A model generated the notes under the pieces. It worked only from the letters and a program-made list of their open reading frames with translations. It did no database searches and had not been told where the DNA came from. From NCBI RefSeq assembly GCF_025447595.1, contig NZ_JAOEJU010000017.1:82296-146295 (forward strand): a DNA stretch of 64,000 nt. Direction: 5' to 3'. Source of the stretch: Pseudomonas koreensis (lineage in GTDB: Bacteria; Pseudomonadota; Gammaproteobacteria; Pseudomonadales; Pseudomonadaceae). A program made the translations under genes and the position numbers. Of this stretch, positions 53,159-62,005 are shown piece by piece; position 1 is the first letter of the stretch; each line of letters starts with the position of its first letter.

Positions 53159-53587
53159 TTAAATCTTCAGTTCTTGGGGCTGCTGAGCAGTATGAGGGTG
53201 TGCAGCGCCCGCATAGACTTTCAGCTTACGGTACATGTCGCGACCCAGTGGGTTTTTAGGCAGCATGCCTTTAACCGCGGTCTCGATCACGCGCTCAGGG
53301 GCCTTGGCGATCAGTTTTTCAAAGTTGATCGACTTGATGCCGCCCGGGAAACCGGAGTGGGAGTAGTACATTTTGTCAGTGGTTTTAGCACCGGTAACAC
53401 GGATCTGCTCAGCGTTGATTACGACGATGTAGTCGCCGGTGTCAACGTGAGGAGTGTACTCAGGCTTGTGCTTGCCACGCAGACGGCTCGCGATTTCGGT
53501 GGCCAGACGACCCAGGGTCTGACCAGCAGCGTCGACGACAAACCAGTCGCGCTTTACTGTTTCCGGTTTAGCAGTAAAAGTTTTCAT
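53159..53587 (-). CDS. rplM: 50S ribosomal protein L13
   Basis: L13 (142 aa) is an early assembly protein of the 50S subunit. Typical segments: RDWFVVDAAGQTLGRLA and KNPLGRDMYRKLKVY. It is the first gene of rplM-rpsI. Confidence 0.98.
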   Translation of the reverse strand: MKTFTAKPETVKRDWFVVDAAGQTLGRLATEIASRLRGKHKPEYTPHVDTGDYIVVINAEQIRVTGAKTTDKMYYSHSGFPGGIKSINFEKLIAKAPERVIETAVKGMLPKNPLGRDMYRKLKVYAGAAHPHTAQQPQELKI

Positions 53588-53627
53588 TCTTTATAGCCTC
53601 AGGGGCCGCCTGTAAATAAGACGGCGG

Positions 53628-53656
53628 ATCTTACTGAATAGTGCGTACTTTGACAA
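53628..53656 (-). promoter_or_regulatory. Predicted sigma-70 promoter of rplM-rpsI
   Basis: TTGTCA (53651-53656) and TAAGAT (53628-53633) on the - strand with 17-base spacing. A start near 53621 leaves a 34-base leader. A CCGCC/GGCGG inverted repeat (53606-53627) spans the start site. Confidence 0.55.
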
Positions 53657-53831
53657 GTCAAAGGCAGCCGGATACAGACGCTTTCGGGGGCTCGGGTCGG
53701 CGCGTCCGTTCAACGGCAAGATTCTTCGGCGGCGGCGCATCACTTCCACTGCAGAAAGAGGTCGGCAATTATGCAGATTGCGAAAAAAATTTCAACCTGC
53801 TTTTATGCTTGTTTTGCCCAAGGAGCACCCG

Positions 53832-54872
53832 ATGGACTATCGCCAGCTAGGCCGTACCGACCTGAACGTGAGTGCAATCTGCCTCGGCACCATGACCTGG
53901 GGCGAGCAAAACACTGAAGCTGAAGCCTTCGCCCAGATCGAACGGGCAAAAGAGGCCGGGATCAATTTCCTCGACACCGCCGAGATGTACCCGGTACCGC
54001 CGAAAGCCGAAACCTACGCCACCACCGAGCGCTACATCGGCAATTACTTCAAGAGCCGCGGCGACCGCGCCGACTGGATCCTCGCCAGCAAGATCGCCGG
54101 CCCCGGCAACACCATCGACTACATCCGCGACAAGAACCTGCGCCACAACCGCCAGCACATCACCGAAGCGGTGGACGCCAGCCTCAAGCGCCTGCAGACC
54201 GACTACATCGATCTGTATCAATTGCACTGGCCAGAGCGCAGCACCAACTTTTTCGGACAACTGGGCTACAAGCACCAGACCGAAGCCAACCTGACGCCAC
54301 TCGAAGACACCCTCGAAGCGCTCGACGAGCAAGTGAAGGCCGGCAAGATCCGCCACATCGGCCTGTCCAACGAGACCCCGTGGGGCACCATGCGTTTTCT
54401 CGCCCTGGCCGAAGCCCGTGGCTGGCCGCGCGCCGTGTCGATCCAGAACCCGTACAACCTGCTCAACCGCAGTTTCGAGATCGGTCTGGCGGAAATCGCC
54501 ATCCGTGAACAATGCGGCCTGCTCGCCTATTCGCCGCTGGCGTTCGGTTTCCTGTCGGGCAAGTACGAAGGTGGGGCGCGCCCGCCGAAAGGCCGCCTGA
54601 GCCTCTACAGCCGCTTCAGCCGCTATTTCAACCCGCAATCGGAAGCGGCATGCAGCCGTTACGTGGCACTGGCCCGTGAACACGGTCTGGATCCGGCACA
54701 AATGGCCCTGGCGTTTGTGAACCAACAACCGTTCGTCACCAGCAACATTATCGGGGCGACGACACTGGAGCAACTGGACAGCAACATCGCCAGCTACGAG
54801 CTGAAACTGTCGAAGGAAGTACTGGAAGGGATCGAAGCGATTCACAAGGATCATCCGAACCCGGCACCGTAA
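53832..54872 (+). CDS. tas: Tas-like NADP(H)-dependent aldo-keto reductase
   Basis: This 346-aa aldo/keto reductase matches E. coli Tas over its length (LGTMTWGEQNTEAEAFAQ, EMYPVPPK, LHWPERSTNFFGQLGY). The catalytic tetrad Asp48, Tyr53, Lys87, His132 is complete. The physiological substrate is unknown. The ATG at 53832 follows AAGGAG at 7 bases; a frame to 53778 has no ribosome site. Oriented away from rplM. Confidence 0.88.
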   Translation: MDYRQLGRTDLNVSAICLGTMTWGEQNTEAEAFAQIERAKEAGINFLDTAEMYPVPPKAETYATTERYIGNYFKSRGDRADWILASKIAGPGNTIDYIRDKNLRHNRQHITEAVDASLKRLQTDYIDLYQLHWPERSTNFFGQLGYKHQTEANLTPLEDTLEALDEQVKAGKIRHIGLSNETPWGTMRFLALAEARGWPRAVSIQNPYNLLNRSFEIGLAEIAIREQCGLLAYSPLAFGFLSGKYEGGARPPKGRLSLYSRFSRYFNPQSEAACSRYVALAREHGLDPAQMALAFVNQQPFVTSNIIGATTLEQLDSNIASYELKLSKEVLEGIEAIHKDHPNPAP

Positions 54873-54888
54873 TCAGCCGCTAAAAGCT

Positions 54889-54952
54889 TTGCGAGCAGGC
54901 TCGCTCCCACAGGTACAGCGTGATCCTTGTGGGAGCGAGCCTGCTCGCGAAG
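54889..54952. repeat. REPIN, core GTGGGAGCGAGC
   Basis: An inverted REP pair lies between the convergent tas and acyl-CoA dehydrogenase genes. Confidence 0.9.
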
Positions 54953-54976
54953 GGGCCAGTCAATTCACCACAAAAT

Positions 54977-56113
54977 TCAAAGCGACCGCGCAATGATCTC
55001 CTTCATGATTTCATTGGTGCCGGCATAGATCCGCTGCACCCGCGCATCCGCCCAGGCCCGGGCCACCGGGTATTCCCACATGAAACCGTAGCCGCCATGC
55101 AGCTGCACGCACTCGTCGAGCACCTTGCATTGCAGGTCAGTGCCCCAATATTTGGCCATCGCCGCCGTCGGCACGTCGAGTTTGCCTTGCAGGTGCAACT
55201 CCAGGCAGCGGTCGACGAACACCCGGCCGATCTGAATTTCGGTGGCCATTTCCGCCAGTTTGAAGCGGGTATTCTGGAAGTCGGCAATCGACTTGCCGAA
55301 CGCCTTGCGGTCACGGGTGTAATCCAGCGTCCATTGCAGCGCCGCCTCGGCTGAAGCCAGACCGCCAATCGCCACGGTCAGACGTTCCTGCGGCAGCTCC
55401 TGCATCAGATAGGCAAACCCAGCCCCGGCCTGACCCAGCAGGTTCTCTTTCGGCACGCGCACGTCCTGGAAGAACAATTCCGACGTATCCTGGGCCTTCA
55501 TTCCGACCTTCTCCAGGCGCTTGCCCTTGTCGAAGCCCGGCGTGTTTGCCTCCACCAGAAACAGGCTGGTGCCCTTGGCGCCGGCCTTGGGATCGGTCTT
55601 GGCGACGACGATCACGAGATCCGCCAGGAAGCCATTGGTGATAAAGGTTTTCGATCCGTTGATCACATATTCGTCGCCATCCAGCACCGCCGTGGTCTTG
55701 ACCCCTTGCAGGTCTGAACCGGCGCCCGGTTCGGTCATGGCGATCGCGGTGACCATCTCGCCGGACACCAGCTTCGGCAGGTATTTCTGCTTCAGCGCCT
55801 CGCTGCCGTAATGCAGGATGTACGGCGCGACGATGTCCGAATGCAGTGAAAAACCTATACCGGTCAGACCCAGCCGCCCTACTTCTTCGATCACGACTGC
55901 GCTGTAAAGAAAGTCCGCCCCCAACCCGCCGTATTCCTCCGGCAGGTGCGAGCAGAGCATCCCCGCCTCCCCCGCCTTGTTCCACAGTTTGCGGTCGATG
56001 TAGCCTTGTTTTTCCCATTGCCCATGGAACGGCACGGCCTCTTTTTCGAGGAATGTTCGTACGCTGTCGCGGAACAATTCGTGCTCGGAGCTGAACAAGG
56101 TTCTGGGAATCAT
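54977..56113 (-). CDS. Acyl-CoA dehydrogenase, long-chain (LCAD) type
   Basis: This 378-aa FAD enzyme oxidises acyl-CoA at the alpha-beta position. Conserved: AMTEPGAGSDLQG, RKAFGKSIADFQ and LHGGYGFMWEYPV. At the place where short- and medium-chain enzymes carry the base (YEGT) it has YAGT; instead Glu243 in ELPQERL matches the displaced base of the long-chain/isovaleryl group. The ATG at 56113 begins the N-terminal alpha domain and has AAGGTG upstream. It faces a GlxA-type AraC regulator 147 bases away, which may control it. No electron-transfer flavoprotein genes are nearby. Confidence 0.88.
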   Translation of the reverse strand: MIPRTLFSSEHELFRDSVRTFLEKEAVPFHGQWEKQGYIDRKLWNKAGEAGMLCSHLPEEYGGLGADFLYSAVVIEEVGRLGLTGIGFSLHSDIVAPYILHYGSEALKQKYLPKLVSGEMVTAIAMTEPGAGSDLQGVKTTAVLDGDEYVINGSKTFITNGFLADLVIVVAKTDPKAGAKGTSLFLVEANTPGFDKGKRLEKVGMKAQDTSELFFQDVRVPKENLLGQAGAGFAYLMQELPQERLTVAIGGLASAEAALQWTLDYTRDRKAFGKSIADFQNTRFKLAEMATEIQIGRVFVDRCLELHLQGKLDVPTAAMAKYWGTDLQCKVLDECVQLHGGYGFMWEYPVARAWADARVQRIYAGTNEIMKEIIARSL

Positions 56114-56260
56114 GCGGCACCTTTTCTTTATTGTTGGAGGGATCAGACCTTCAGAGACTAAGCCTCGCTTCCGATACAGGACACTGGACACATCCGACAA
56201 AAAATAAGACGATCCAGCCGTCTGGTGACCACTTTCCCTTATAAAAACAAAAGTTGAATT

Positions 56261-57256
56261 ATGTCCAAGCAAGTCTCCACGCCTTTGCGGCGCGTCAGCA
56301 TCCTGGCGATCGACCGGGTTTTCGCTTCCACCCTCATGCAAGCCAAGGATTTCTTCCATCTGGCCAGCCTGCGTTATGGCAAACAACTGGGCCACGGCCT
56401 GACTCCGGCGTTTGAAACCCGCCTGGTCAGCCCCGACGGCAAACCGGTGAACAGCTTCAGTGACGTGGTCATGCCGGTGGACGGCGGCCTGGAAAACGCC
56501 GACGTCATCATCCTTCCGGCGTTCTGGGACGATTTCGATACGCTGTGCCAGCGTTATCCACAGATCCTGCCGTGGCTGCGCGAACAGCACGCCCGGGGCG
56601 CTGTGCTCTGCGGCGAAGCCACCGGGGTGTTCTGGCTGGCCGAGGCCGGATTGCTCAACGGCAAGGAAGCGACCACCTACTGGCGCTTCTTCAACGCCTT
56701 CGCCGAGCGCTTCCCGCAGGTCTATCTCAATCAGGACAAGCACCTGACCGACGCCGACAACCTGTATTGCGCCGGCGGCACCACCTCAGCCTGCGATCTC
56801 TACATTTACCTCATCGAGCGCTTCTGCGGCGCCAATGTGGCCCAGGCGGTGGCCCGCGACATTCTCTATGAAGTGCAGCGCAGCTATGCACCGGGACGCA
56901 TCGGTTTCGGCGGCCAGAAGCTGCACCAGGATGTGATCATCCTGCAGATCCAGCACTGGCTCGAAGAGCATTTCGCCGACAAGTTCCGCTTCGAAGACGT
57001 CGCTCGCGAGCACGGCATGAGCATCCGCAACTTCATGCGTCGCTTCCAGACCGCCACCGGCGACAAACCGCTGCATTACCTGCAACGGCTGCGCATCGAG
57101 ACCGCCAAGGGCTTGCTGTCCGGCAGCCGCAAGAGCATCAAGACCATCAGCTACGAAGTTGGCTACGACGATGCGAGCTTCTTCGCACGGCTGTTCCGCC
57201 AGCACACCGAACTGTCGCCGAACCAGTACCGACAGCAGTTCCAGCAAGCTGCCTGA
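56261..57256 (+). CDS. GlxA-family AraC-type transcriptional regulator
   Basis: This 331-aa regulator has an N-terminal DJ-1/PfpI-like domain (about 11-190) and two C-terminal AraC helix-turn-helix motifs (about 225-325; HGMSIRNFMRRFQTATGDKP and ISYEVGYDDASFFARLFRQ). The usual nucleophile-elbow Cys (CTG) is ATG here (CGEATGVFWLAEAGLL), so the sensing domain is probably non-enzymatic. It faces the acyl-CoA dehydrogenase gene, a hint that it controls that gene; inducer unknown. Confidence 0.85.
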   Translation: MSKQVSTPLRRVSILAIDRVFASTLMQAKDFFHLASLRYGKQLGHGLTPAFETRLVSPDGKPVNSFSDVVMPVDGGLENADVIILPAFWDDFDTLCQRYPQILPWLREQHARGAVLCGEATGVFWLAEAGLLNGKEATTYWRFFNAFAERFPQVYLNQDKHLTDADNLYCAGGTTSACDLYIYLIERFCGANVAQAVARDILYEVQRSYAPGRIGFGGQKLHQDVIILQIQHWLEEHFADKFRFEDVAREHGMSIRNFMRRFQTATGDKPLHYLQRLRIETAKGLLSGSRKSIKTISYEVGYDDASFFARLFRQHTELSPNQYRQQFQQAA

Positions 57257-57272
57257 CGATTCGACCAGACAC

Positions 57273-57305
57273 AAAAAAGGGCCTGCATCTGCTGGCCCTT
57301 TTTGT
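57273..57305. terminator. Bidirectional rho-independent terminator
   Basis: AAGGGCC/GGCCCTT (57277-57300) flanked by A and T tracts serves the convergent regulator and zapE genes. Confidence 0.85.
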
Positions 57306-57318
57306 TTGCCGAATCCGC

Positions 57319-58413
57319 TTAAGGCTTGTGTGCCCGGGACAGGAATTCGTGGGATTGCATCTCCAGCAGACGGCTGAGGGTACGCTGGAACTCGAACGTC
57401 AGGCGCCCGCCGGTGTACAGGTCTTTCAACTCGACTTCGGCAGAAATGATCAGTTTGACGTTACGGTCGTAGAACTCGTCGACCATGTTGATGAAGCGTC
57501 GGGCGATGTCGTCGGTGGTGACGCTCATCTGCTCCACGCCACTGAGCAGCACGGCGTGGAAGATCTTGCCCAGCTCGATGTAGTCGTTCTGGCTGCGCGG
57601 GCCGTCGCACAGCTCGCGGAAGTCGAACCAGGCCACGTCATCGCAAGTGCGCAGAGCGCGGATTTCGCGGTTCTCGATGATCAGCACATCGTTTTCCACC
57701 GCCGCCGTGCACTCAGGCGTCAGTGCGCGGAAGCTCTTGCGCAGGCTTTCGTGGGCGGCTTCGTCGAGCGGAAAGTGAAACAGCTCCGCTTGTTCGAGGT
57801 GGCGCAGACGGTAGTCGACGCCGCTGTCGACGTTGACGATCTCGGTGTTCTGCTTGATCAGCGCGATGGCCGGCAGGAAGCGTGCGCGTTGCAGGCCGTC
57901 CTTGTACAGGCCGTCCGGCACGATGTTCGACGTAGCGACCAGGGTCACGCCATTCTTGAACAACTCTTCCATCAGCGTGCCGAGAATCATGGCGTCGGTG
58001 ATGTCGGAAACGAAGAATTCATCGAAGCAGATGACCCGCGATTCAGTCGCGAAGCGCTTGGCGATGATGGTCAGCGGGTTTTTCTCGCCGCCGAGGGTTT
58101 TCATCTCTTCGTGCACACGCTTCATGAAGCGGTGGAAGTGAGTGCGGGTCTTTTCGTTGAATGGCAGCGCTTCGAAGAAGGTATCCACCAGGTAAGTCTT
58201 GCCGCGACCCACGCCGCCCCAGAAGTACAGGCCCTTGACCGGCGTCTGATCCTTTTTGCCAAACAGCTTGCCCAGCAAACCCGGCTTGTTCTGCTCCGCC
58301 GCGATCAGATCGTCGTACAGGCGTTGCAGATGACGAACGGCAGTTTCCTGCGCGGCGTCATGGAAGAAGTCCGGGCGTTTCAGATCAGCTTGATATCGTT
58401 CTAGGGGCGTCAT
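57319..58413 (-). CDS. zapE: Cell division ATPase ZapE
   Basis: AFG1-like AAA ATPase (364 aa) that destabilises FtsZ polymers late in division and under oxygen limitation. Walker A GGVGRGKT at 66-73, Walker B around VICFDEFFV (about 129-137), and ARG-finger region ATSNIVPDGLYKDGLQRARF are present. Length and sequence match E. coli ZapE/YhcM. Confidence 0.93.
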   Translation of the reverse strand: MTPLERYQADLKRPDFFHDAAQETAVRHLQRLYDDLIAAEQNKPGLLGKLFGKKDQTPVKGLYFWGGVGRGKTYLVDTFFEALPFNEKTRTHFHRFMKRVHEEMKTLGGEKNPLTIIAKRFATESRVICFDEFFVSDITDAMILGTLMEELFKNGVTLVATSNIVPDGLYKDGLQRARFLPAIALIKQNTEIVNVDSGVDYRLRHLEQAELFHFPLDEAAHESLRKSFRALTPECTAAVENDVLIIENREIRALRTCDDVAWFDFRELCDGPRSQNDYIELGKIFHAVLLSGVEQMSVTTDDIARRFINMVDEFYDRNVKLIISAEVELKDLYTGGRLTFEFQRTLSRLLEMQSHEFLSRAHKP

Positions 58414-58432
58414 AATTCGTTAGCAAGGCAAC

Positions 58433-58464
58433 AAAAACGGGCCGTCACTGTAGCGATGGCCCGT
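58433..58464 (-). terminator. Rho-independent terminator after trpS
   Basis: ACGGGCC/GGCCCGT arms (58437-58443 / 58458-58464) with a - strand U-tract. A second smaller hairpin (CGGCCC/GGGCCG, 58477-58494) precedes it. Confidence 0.75.
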
Positions 58465-58503
58465 GGGAATGGCAATCGGCCCTTGGTCGGGCCGGCCCGT
58501 TGA

Positions 58504-59859
58504 TTATTCCTGAACCGGTGTCAGAGCGATCCGCAGGGCCTCGACGGCCGCATCCCGCGCAGCCACGTCGGCGAACGCCGGGCTGCCGCCGACACACTCG
58601 CCTTCCAGCCAGACGCTGAAGCTCAGGTCTTCGCTGCGCACATCCAGCGCCTGACCCGATTGCAGCTGCTTGGTCACCTGACCGGCGGTTTTACCGTCGG
58701 CGAAGTTGCGTGACAGCAGCAGTTGCTCGCCGTCGGCCGCCAGCAGACGGAAACGGAAGCTGCCGTCGTCTTCACGGAAGCTGACGAAACGTGCGGCTTT
58801 CGCGGCTTTCTTCTTGGTGGTCGCGGCCACCTGAACCTGATTCACGAAGGAACGCAGGCCAACTGCTTCGCGCAGCTCGTTGAGGAACGGCGTCGCCACC
58901 GCACGGGCCTTTTTGGCGCCGTGTTGCAGGATGTCTTCCAGATCTGCCGGACGTTCGATCAACTGGTGATAACGCTCGCGGGACTCGCCCAGCTCGTTGT
59001 CGAGCAACTGGAACAGACGGTTCTTCGCCTCGCCCCATCCCAGACCGCCCAGCAGTTCACTGCGGAACTCGTCGGCTTGCGCCGGCGTGGAGAAGGCCTG
59101 GAACAGGGTGAACAGGTGCGAGTTGTCCGGATCCTTCGCTTCGCCCGGCGCGCGGGAGTCGGTGACGATGCGCGAAATCGCGTCCTTCATTTCCTTGGCG
59201 CTGGAGAACAGCGGAATGGTGTTGTCGTAGCTCTTGGACATTTTGCGACCGTCCAGACCCGGCAACGTGGCCACGCTTTCCTCGATCAGCGCTTCGGGCA
59301 TGGTGAAGAACTCCTTGCCCTGGCCGAACAGGTGGTTGAAGCGCTGACCAATGTCCCGCGCCATTTCCACGTGCTGGATCTGGTCACGACCGACCGGCAC
59401 CTTGTGCGCGTTGAACATCAGAATGTCCGCCGCCATCAGCACCGGATAGCTGTACAGGCCCATGGTGATACCGGCATCCGGGTCTTCGCCGGTCTCGACG
59501 TTCTTGTCCACCGAAGCCTTGTAGGCGTGGGCACGGTTGAGCAGGCCCTTGGCGGCGACGCAGGTCAGCAACCAGGTCAGCTCGGGGATTTCCGGGATGT
59601 CGGACTGACGGTAGAAGGTCACGCGGTCCACATCCAGGCCACCGGCCAGCCAGGTCGCGGCGATTTCCAGACGCGAGCGCTGGATGCGCAGCGGGTCATC
59701 GCACTTGATCAGGGCGTGATAGTCGGCCAGGAAGTAGAACGAGTCGGCATTGCTGTCGCGGCTGGCGAGAATCGCCGGGCGGATGGCGCCGGCGTAGTTG
59801 CCCAGGTGCGGCGTGCCAGTGGTGGTGATGCCGGTGAGGATGCGGGTACGGTTCGTCAT
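58504..59859 (-). CDS. trpS: Tryptophanyl-tRNA synthetase with C-terminal extension
   Basis: Class I synthetase (451 aa). The HIGH-like motif is PHLGN (17-21) and KMSKS is at 206-210. The core ends near residue 335; beyond it lies an extra domain of about 100 residues with a FRFRLLAADGEQLLLSRNF segment (about 355-385) resembling DUF1508/YegP proteins. The length fits Pseudomonas TrpRS and is longer than E. coli's 334. The ATG at 59859 begins the catalytic fold. An alpha/beta hydrolase gene lies 24 bases upstream on the same strand. Confidence 0.95.
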   Translation of the reverse strand: MTNRTRILTGITTTGTPHLGNYAGAIRPAILASRDSNADSFYFLADYHALIKCDDPLRIQRSRLEIAATWLAGGLDVDRVTFYRQSDIPEIPELTWLLTCVAAKGLLNRAHAYKASVDKNVETGEDPDAGITMGLYSYPVLMAADILMFNAHKVPVGRDQIQHVEMARDIGQRFNHLFGQGKEFFTMPEALIEESVATLPGLDGRKMSKSYDNTIPLFSSAKEMKDAISRIVTDSRAPGEAKDPDNSHLFTLFQAFSTPAQADEFRSELLGGLGWGEAKNRLFQLLDNELGESRERYHQLIERPADLEDILQHGAKKARAVATPFLNELREAVGLRSFVNQVQVAATTKKKAAKAARFVSFREDDGSFRFRLLAADGEQLLLSRNFADGKTAGQVTKQLQSGQALDVRSEDLSFSVWLEGECVGGSPAFADVAARDAAVEALRIALTPVQE

Positions 59860-59883
59860 GGGTAATCGCTTGTCAGACTGCAA

Positions 59884-60513
59884 TCAATTCGAGAGACGCG
59901 GCAGGATCAGATCCTTGAGATCGGTTAGCTTGCCATGAAAAAAGTGTCCGCATTCTGCCACTTTCAGCAGCTCATGGGGGCGCTGGAGTTTTTCAGACCA
60001 GTCGTAGACCAGCTGTGGATCGATCACTTCGTCGGTTTCCGGCTGGATCACGGTCAACTCGCCCTGCTGCGGCAACTGATCCTGATCGCCCAGGCGCATG
60101 ACCGCCGGCGCAACCATGAACAGGTGCTTGAGCGTGATGCCTTGGGCTTCGAGACGGCCGCCGAGACTTGCGGCAACAAATCCACCGAAGGAGAAACCGA
60201 ACAGGGTCAGCGGCAGGTCCGGGTGTTTTTCCAGCAACCAAGCGGCAGCGGCCTGGGCGTCGTCGACCTCACCGGTGCCCATGTCATGGGAGCCTTCGCT
60301 GGCACCGACGCCGCGGTAGTTGAAGCGCAAGGTGATCAGGCCTGCGTCGCGCGCGGTGCGCTGCAGGGTCGAGACGACCTTGTTGAGCATGGTGCCGCCC
60401 TGCACCGGGTTGGGATGGCAGATCAGCGCGATGCCGCGTGGCTGCTCGTTGTCCAGATACAAAGACTCAAGTTGCCCCACCGGGCCATCAATCACTACAG
60501 GGGTTTCACGCAT
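59884..60513 (-). CDS. Alpha/beta hydrolase
   Basis: This 209-aa hydrolase has nucleophile Ser108 in GFSFGG, an oxyanion HPNP loop (33-36) and a catalytic His in CGHFFHG near 190; the acid is probably Asp in QPETDEVIDP. It resembles the small CocE/NonD-like family of unknown substrate found upstream of trpS in Pseudomonas. Start uncertain: ATG 60513 chosen because the fold begins there, though GGAG lies too far upstream (about 15 bases). Confidence 0.85.
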   Translation of the reverse strand: MRETPVVIDGPVGQLESLYLDNEQPRGIALICHPNPVQGGTMLNKVVSTLQRTARDAGLITLRFNYRGVGASEGSHDMGTGEVDDAQAAAAWLLEKHPDLPLTLFGFSFGGFVAASLGGRLEAQGITLKHLFMVAPAVMRLGDQDQLPQQGELTVIQPETDEVIDPQLVYDWSEKLQRPHELLKVAECGHFFHGKLTDLKDLILPRLSN

Positions 60514-60657
60514 CAGCAAGGAAGGAACTCCGTGACCTCGAATCGGGTCGACTCGTCTAGCAAATTGTCTGTGCCAGTCTATTGCGAGTGAATCGCGGTA
60601 TACAGCGCAGGTTCGAGCCGTTAACGTAAAGCAAAGCCGTTTATAGAGGAAGGACTC

Positions 60658-61092
60658 GTGGAACACTCGCTCTTAGTTTGGTTGTTACCGACTCTTGCCC
60701 TGGTTGTGGGTGTCGCCATTGGTTTCCTGATCGCTCGTGTTGCGCCGAACGCCGCGCCCAGCCGCACGCAGCGTCAACTGGATGATATTCAGGAACGTTT
60801 CGACAGTTATCAGAACGAAGTGGTGACCCACTTCAACAGCACCGCCAATCTGGTCAAGAAACTGACCCAGAGCTATCAGGAAGTGCAGGATCACCTCGCC
60901 GAGGGCGCCAACCGCCTGGCCCTGGACGAACAGACCCGTCAGCGTCTGCTGGCTTCCCTGCACTCCGAAGCGGCACAGGCTCCACGGGAACGCCTGACGC
61001 CACCACGGGATCAGGAACCGCCGCGTGACTACGCGCCGAAGACCCCGAACTCGCCGGGGATGCTCGACGAGCATTACGGCCTGAAGAAGTAA
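60658..61092 (+). CDS. zapG: YhcB/ZapG family inner-membrane protein
   Basis: This 144-aa DUF1043 protein has one N-terminal membrane helix (about 7-27, WLLPTLALVVGVAIGFLIARV), then a coiled coil (about 38-105) with FDSYQNEVVTHFNSTANLV typical of the family, and a disordered tail. YhcB links envelope growth and division in E. coli. The frame starts with GTG (60658) preceded by AGAGGAAGG. It is divergent from the hydrolase gene. Confidence 0.9.
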   Translation: MEHSLLVWLLPTLALVVGVAIGFLIARVAPNAAPSRTQRQLDDIQERFDSYQNEVVTHFNSTANLVKKLTQSYQEVQDHLAEGANRLALDEQTRQRLLASLHSEAAQAPRERLTPPRDQEPPRDYAPKTPNSPGMLDEHYGLKK

Positions 61093-61108
61093 TCAGCCTT
61101 CGTGCCAA

Positions 61109-61148
61109 CAAAAAGCCCCCGGACAATCACTTGTCCGGGGGCTTTTTT
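61109..61148. terminator. Strong bidirectional rho-independent terminator
   Basis: A 16-bp perfect stem (AAAAGCCCCCGGACAA/TTGTCCGGGGGCTTTT) with a TCAC loop separates the convergent zapG and OmpA-family lipoprotein genes. Confidence 0.93.
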
Positions 61149-61159
61149 GTGGCTGACGG

Positions 61160-61891
61160 TTATGGGTACTGCTGAACCGTACCCGGTTGTTGCTGACCAC
61201 CGTACTGCTGGCCCGGGATCGCCTTGAGGTTGACCTCGACGCGGCGGTTCTGCGCCCGGCCGTTGACGTCACCGTTGCTGGCGATCGGATTGTCCGGGCC
61301 GGCACCGCGGGCGCTCAGGTTGGCACCGCTGACGCCTTGCGAAGTCAGGTAGGTCGCCACGCTCTGCGCACGGCGCTGGGACAGGTCCATGTTGTGCTGA
61401 CGGCTGCCGGTGCTGTCGGTGTAGCCGACGATTTCAATCTGGTTCTGGTTGAATTCTTTGAGCGAGTTGGCCAGGTTGTTCAGCGGCTGATAGAAGCTGG
61501 AAGCGATGTTCGCCGAATCGGTGGCGAAGGTGATGTTGCCCGGCATGATCAGCTTGATCTGGTCGCCCTGACGCTGCACTTCAACGCCGGTGTTGGCCAT
61601 GCTGGCGCGCAGTTTTTTCTCTTGCTGGTCGGCGTAGTAGCCGTAACCGGCGGCGGAGGCACCGACAACGGCTGCGCCGATCAGCGCACCCTTGCCGCGG
61701 TTGTTGTGGTCGATGGCGGCGCCGGCCAGCGCACCGGCCAGTGCTCCGAGGCCACCGTACTTGGCGGTTTTGCTCATGCCCTGGGAGCCACCGTCGGCCT
61801 GACCCTGATTGTCATACGGGTTGGGCGAGGCGCAGCCGGACAAGACGGCCACGGCAGTAGCGACAATAATCAAACGACGCGTGGTGAACAT
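61160..61891 (-). CDS. OmpA-family lipoprotein (YiaD-like)
   Basis: This 243-aa lipoprotein (LSGC, Cys20) has a glycine-zipper segment (about 46-88) and a C-terminal OmpA domain (about 117-230). The peptidoglycan-binding residues are in IEIVGYTDSTGSRQHN and LSQRRAQSVATYL and NRRVEV. It ends in a Gln/Pro-rich tail. It probably tethers the outer membrane to peptidoglycan. Confidence 0.9.
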   Translation of the reverse strand: MFTTRRLIIVATAVAVLSGCASPNPYDNQGQADGGSQGMSKTAKYGGLGALAGALAGAAIDHNNRGKGALIGAAVVGASAAGYGYYADQQEKKLRASMANTGVEVQRQGDQIKLIMPGNITFATDSANIASSFYQPLNNLANSLKEFNQNQIEIVGYTDSTGSRQHNMDLSQRRAQSVATYLTSQGVSGANLSARGAGPDNPIASNGDVNGRAQNRRVEVNLKAIPGQQYGGQQQPGTVQQYP

Positions 61892-62005
61892 GGAGTGCTC
61901 CTACATTTTGCATTCTGTGGTGCAGCGGCCATTGGCAATTGGCCCGTGCGGGCGTTGGATCATGACAATGCACAAAAATTCCGCTGCACACCCGTGACAA
62001 AATGT

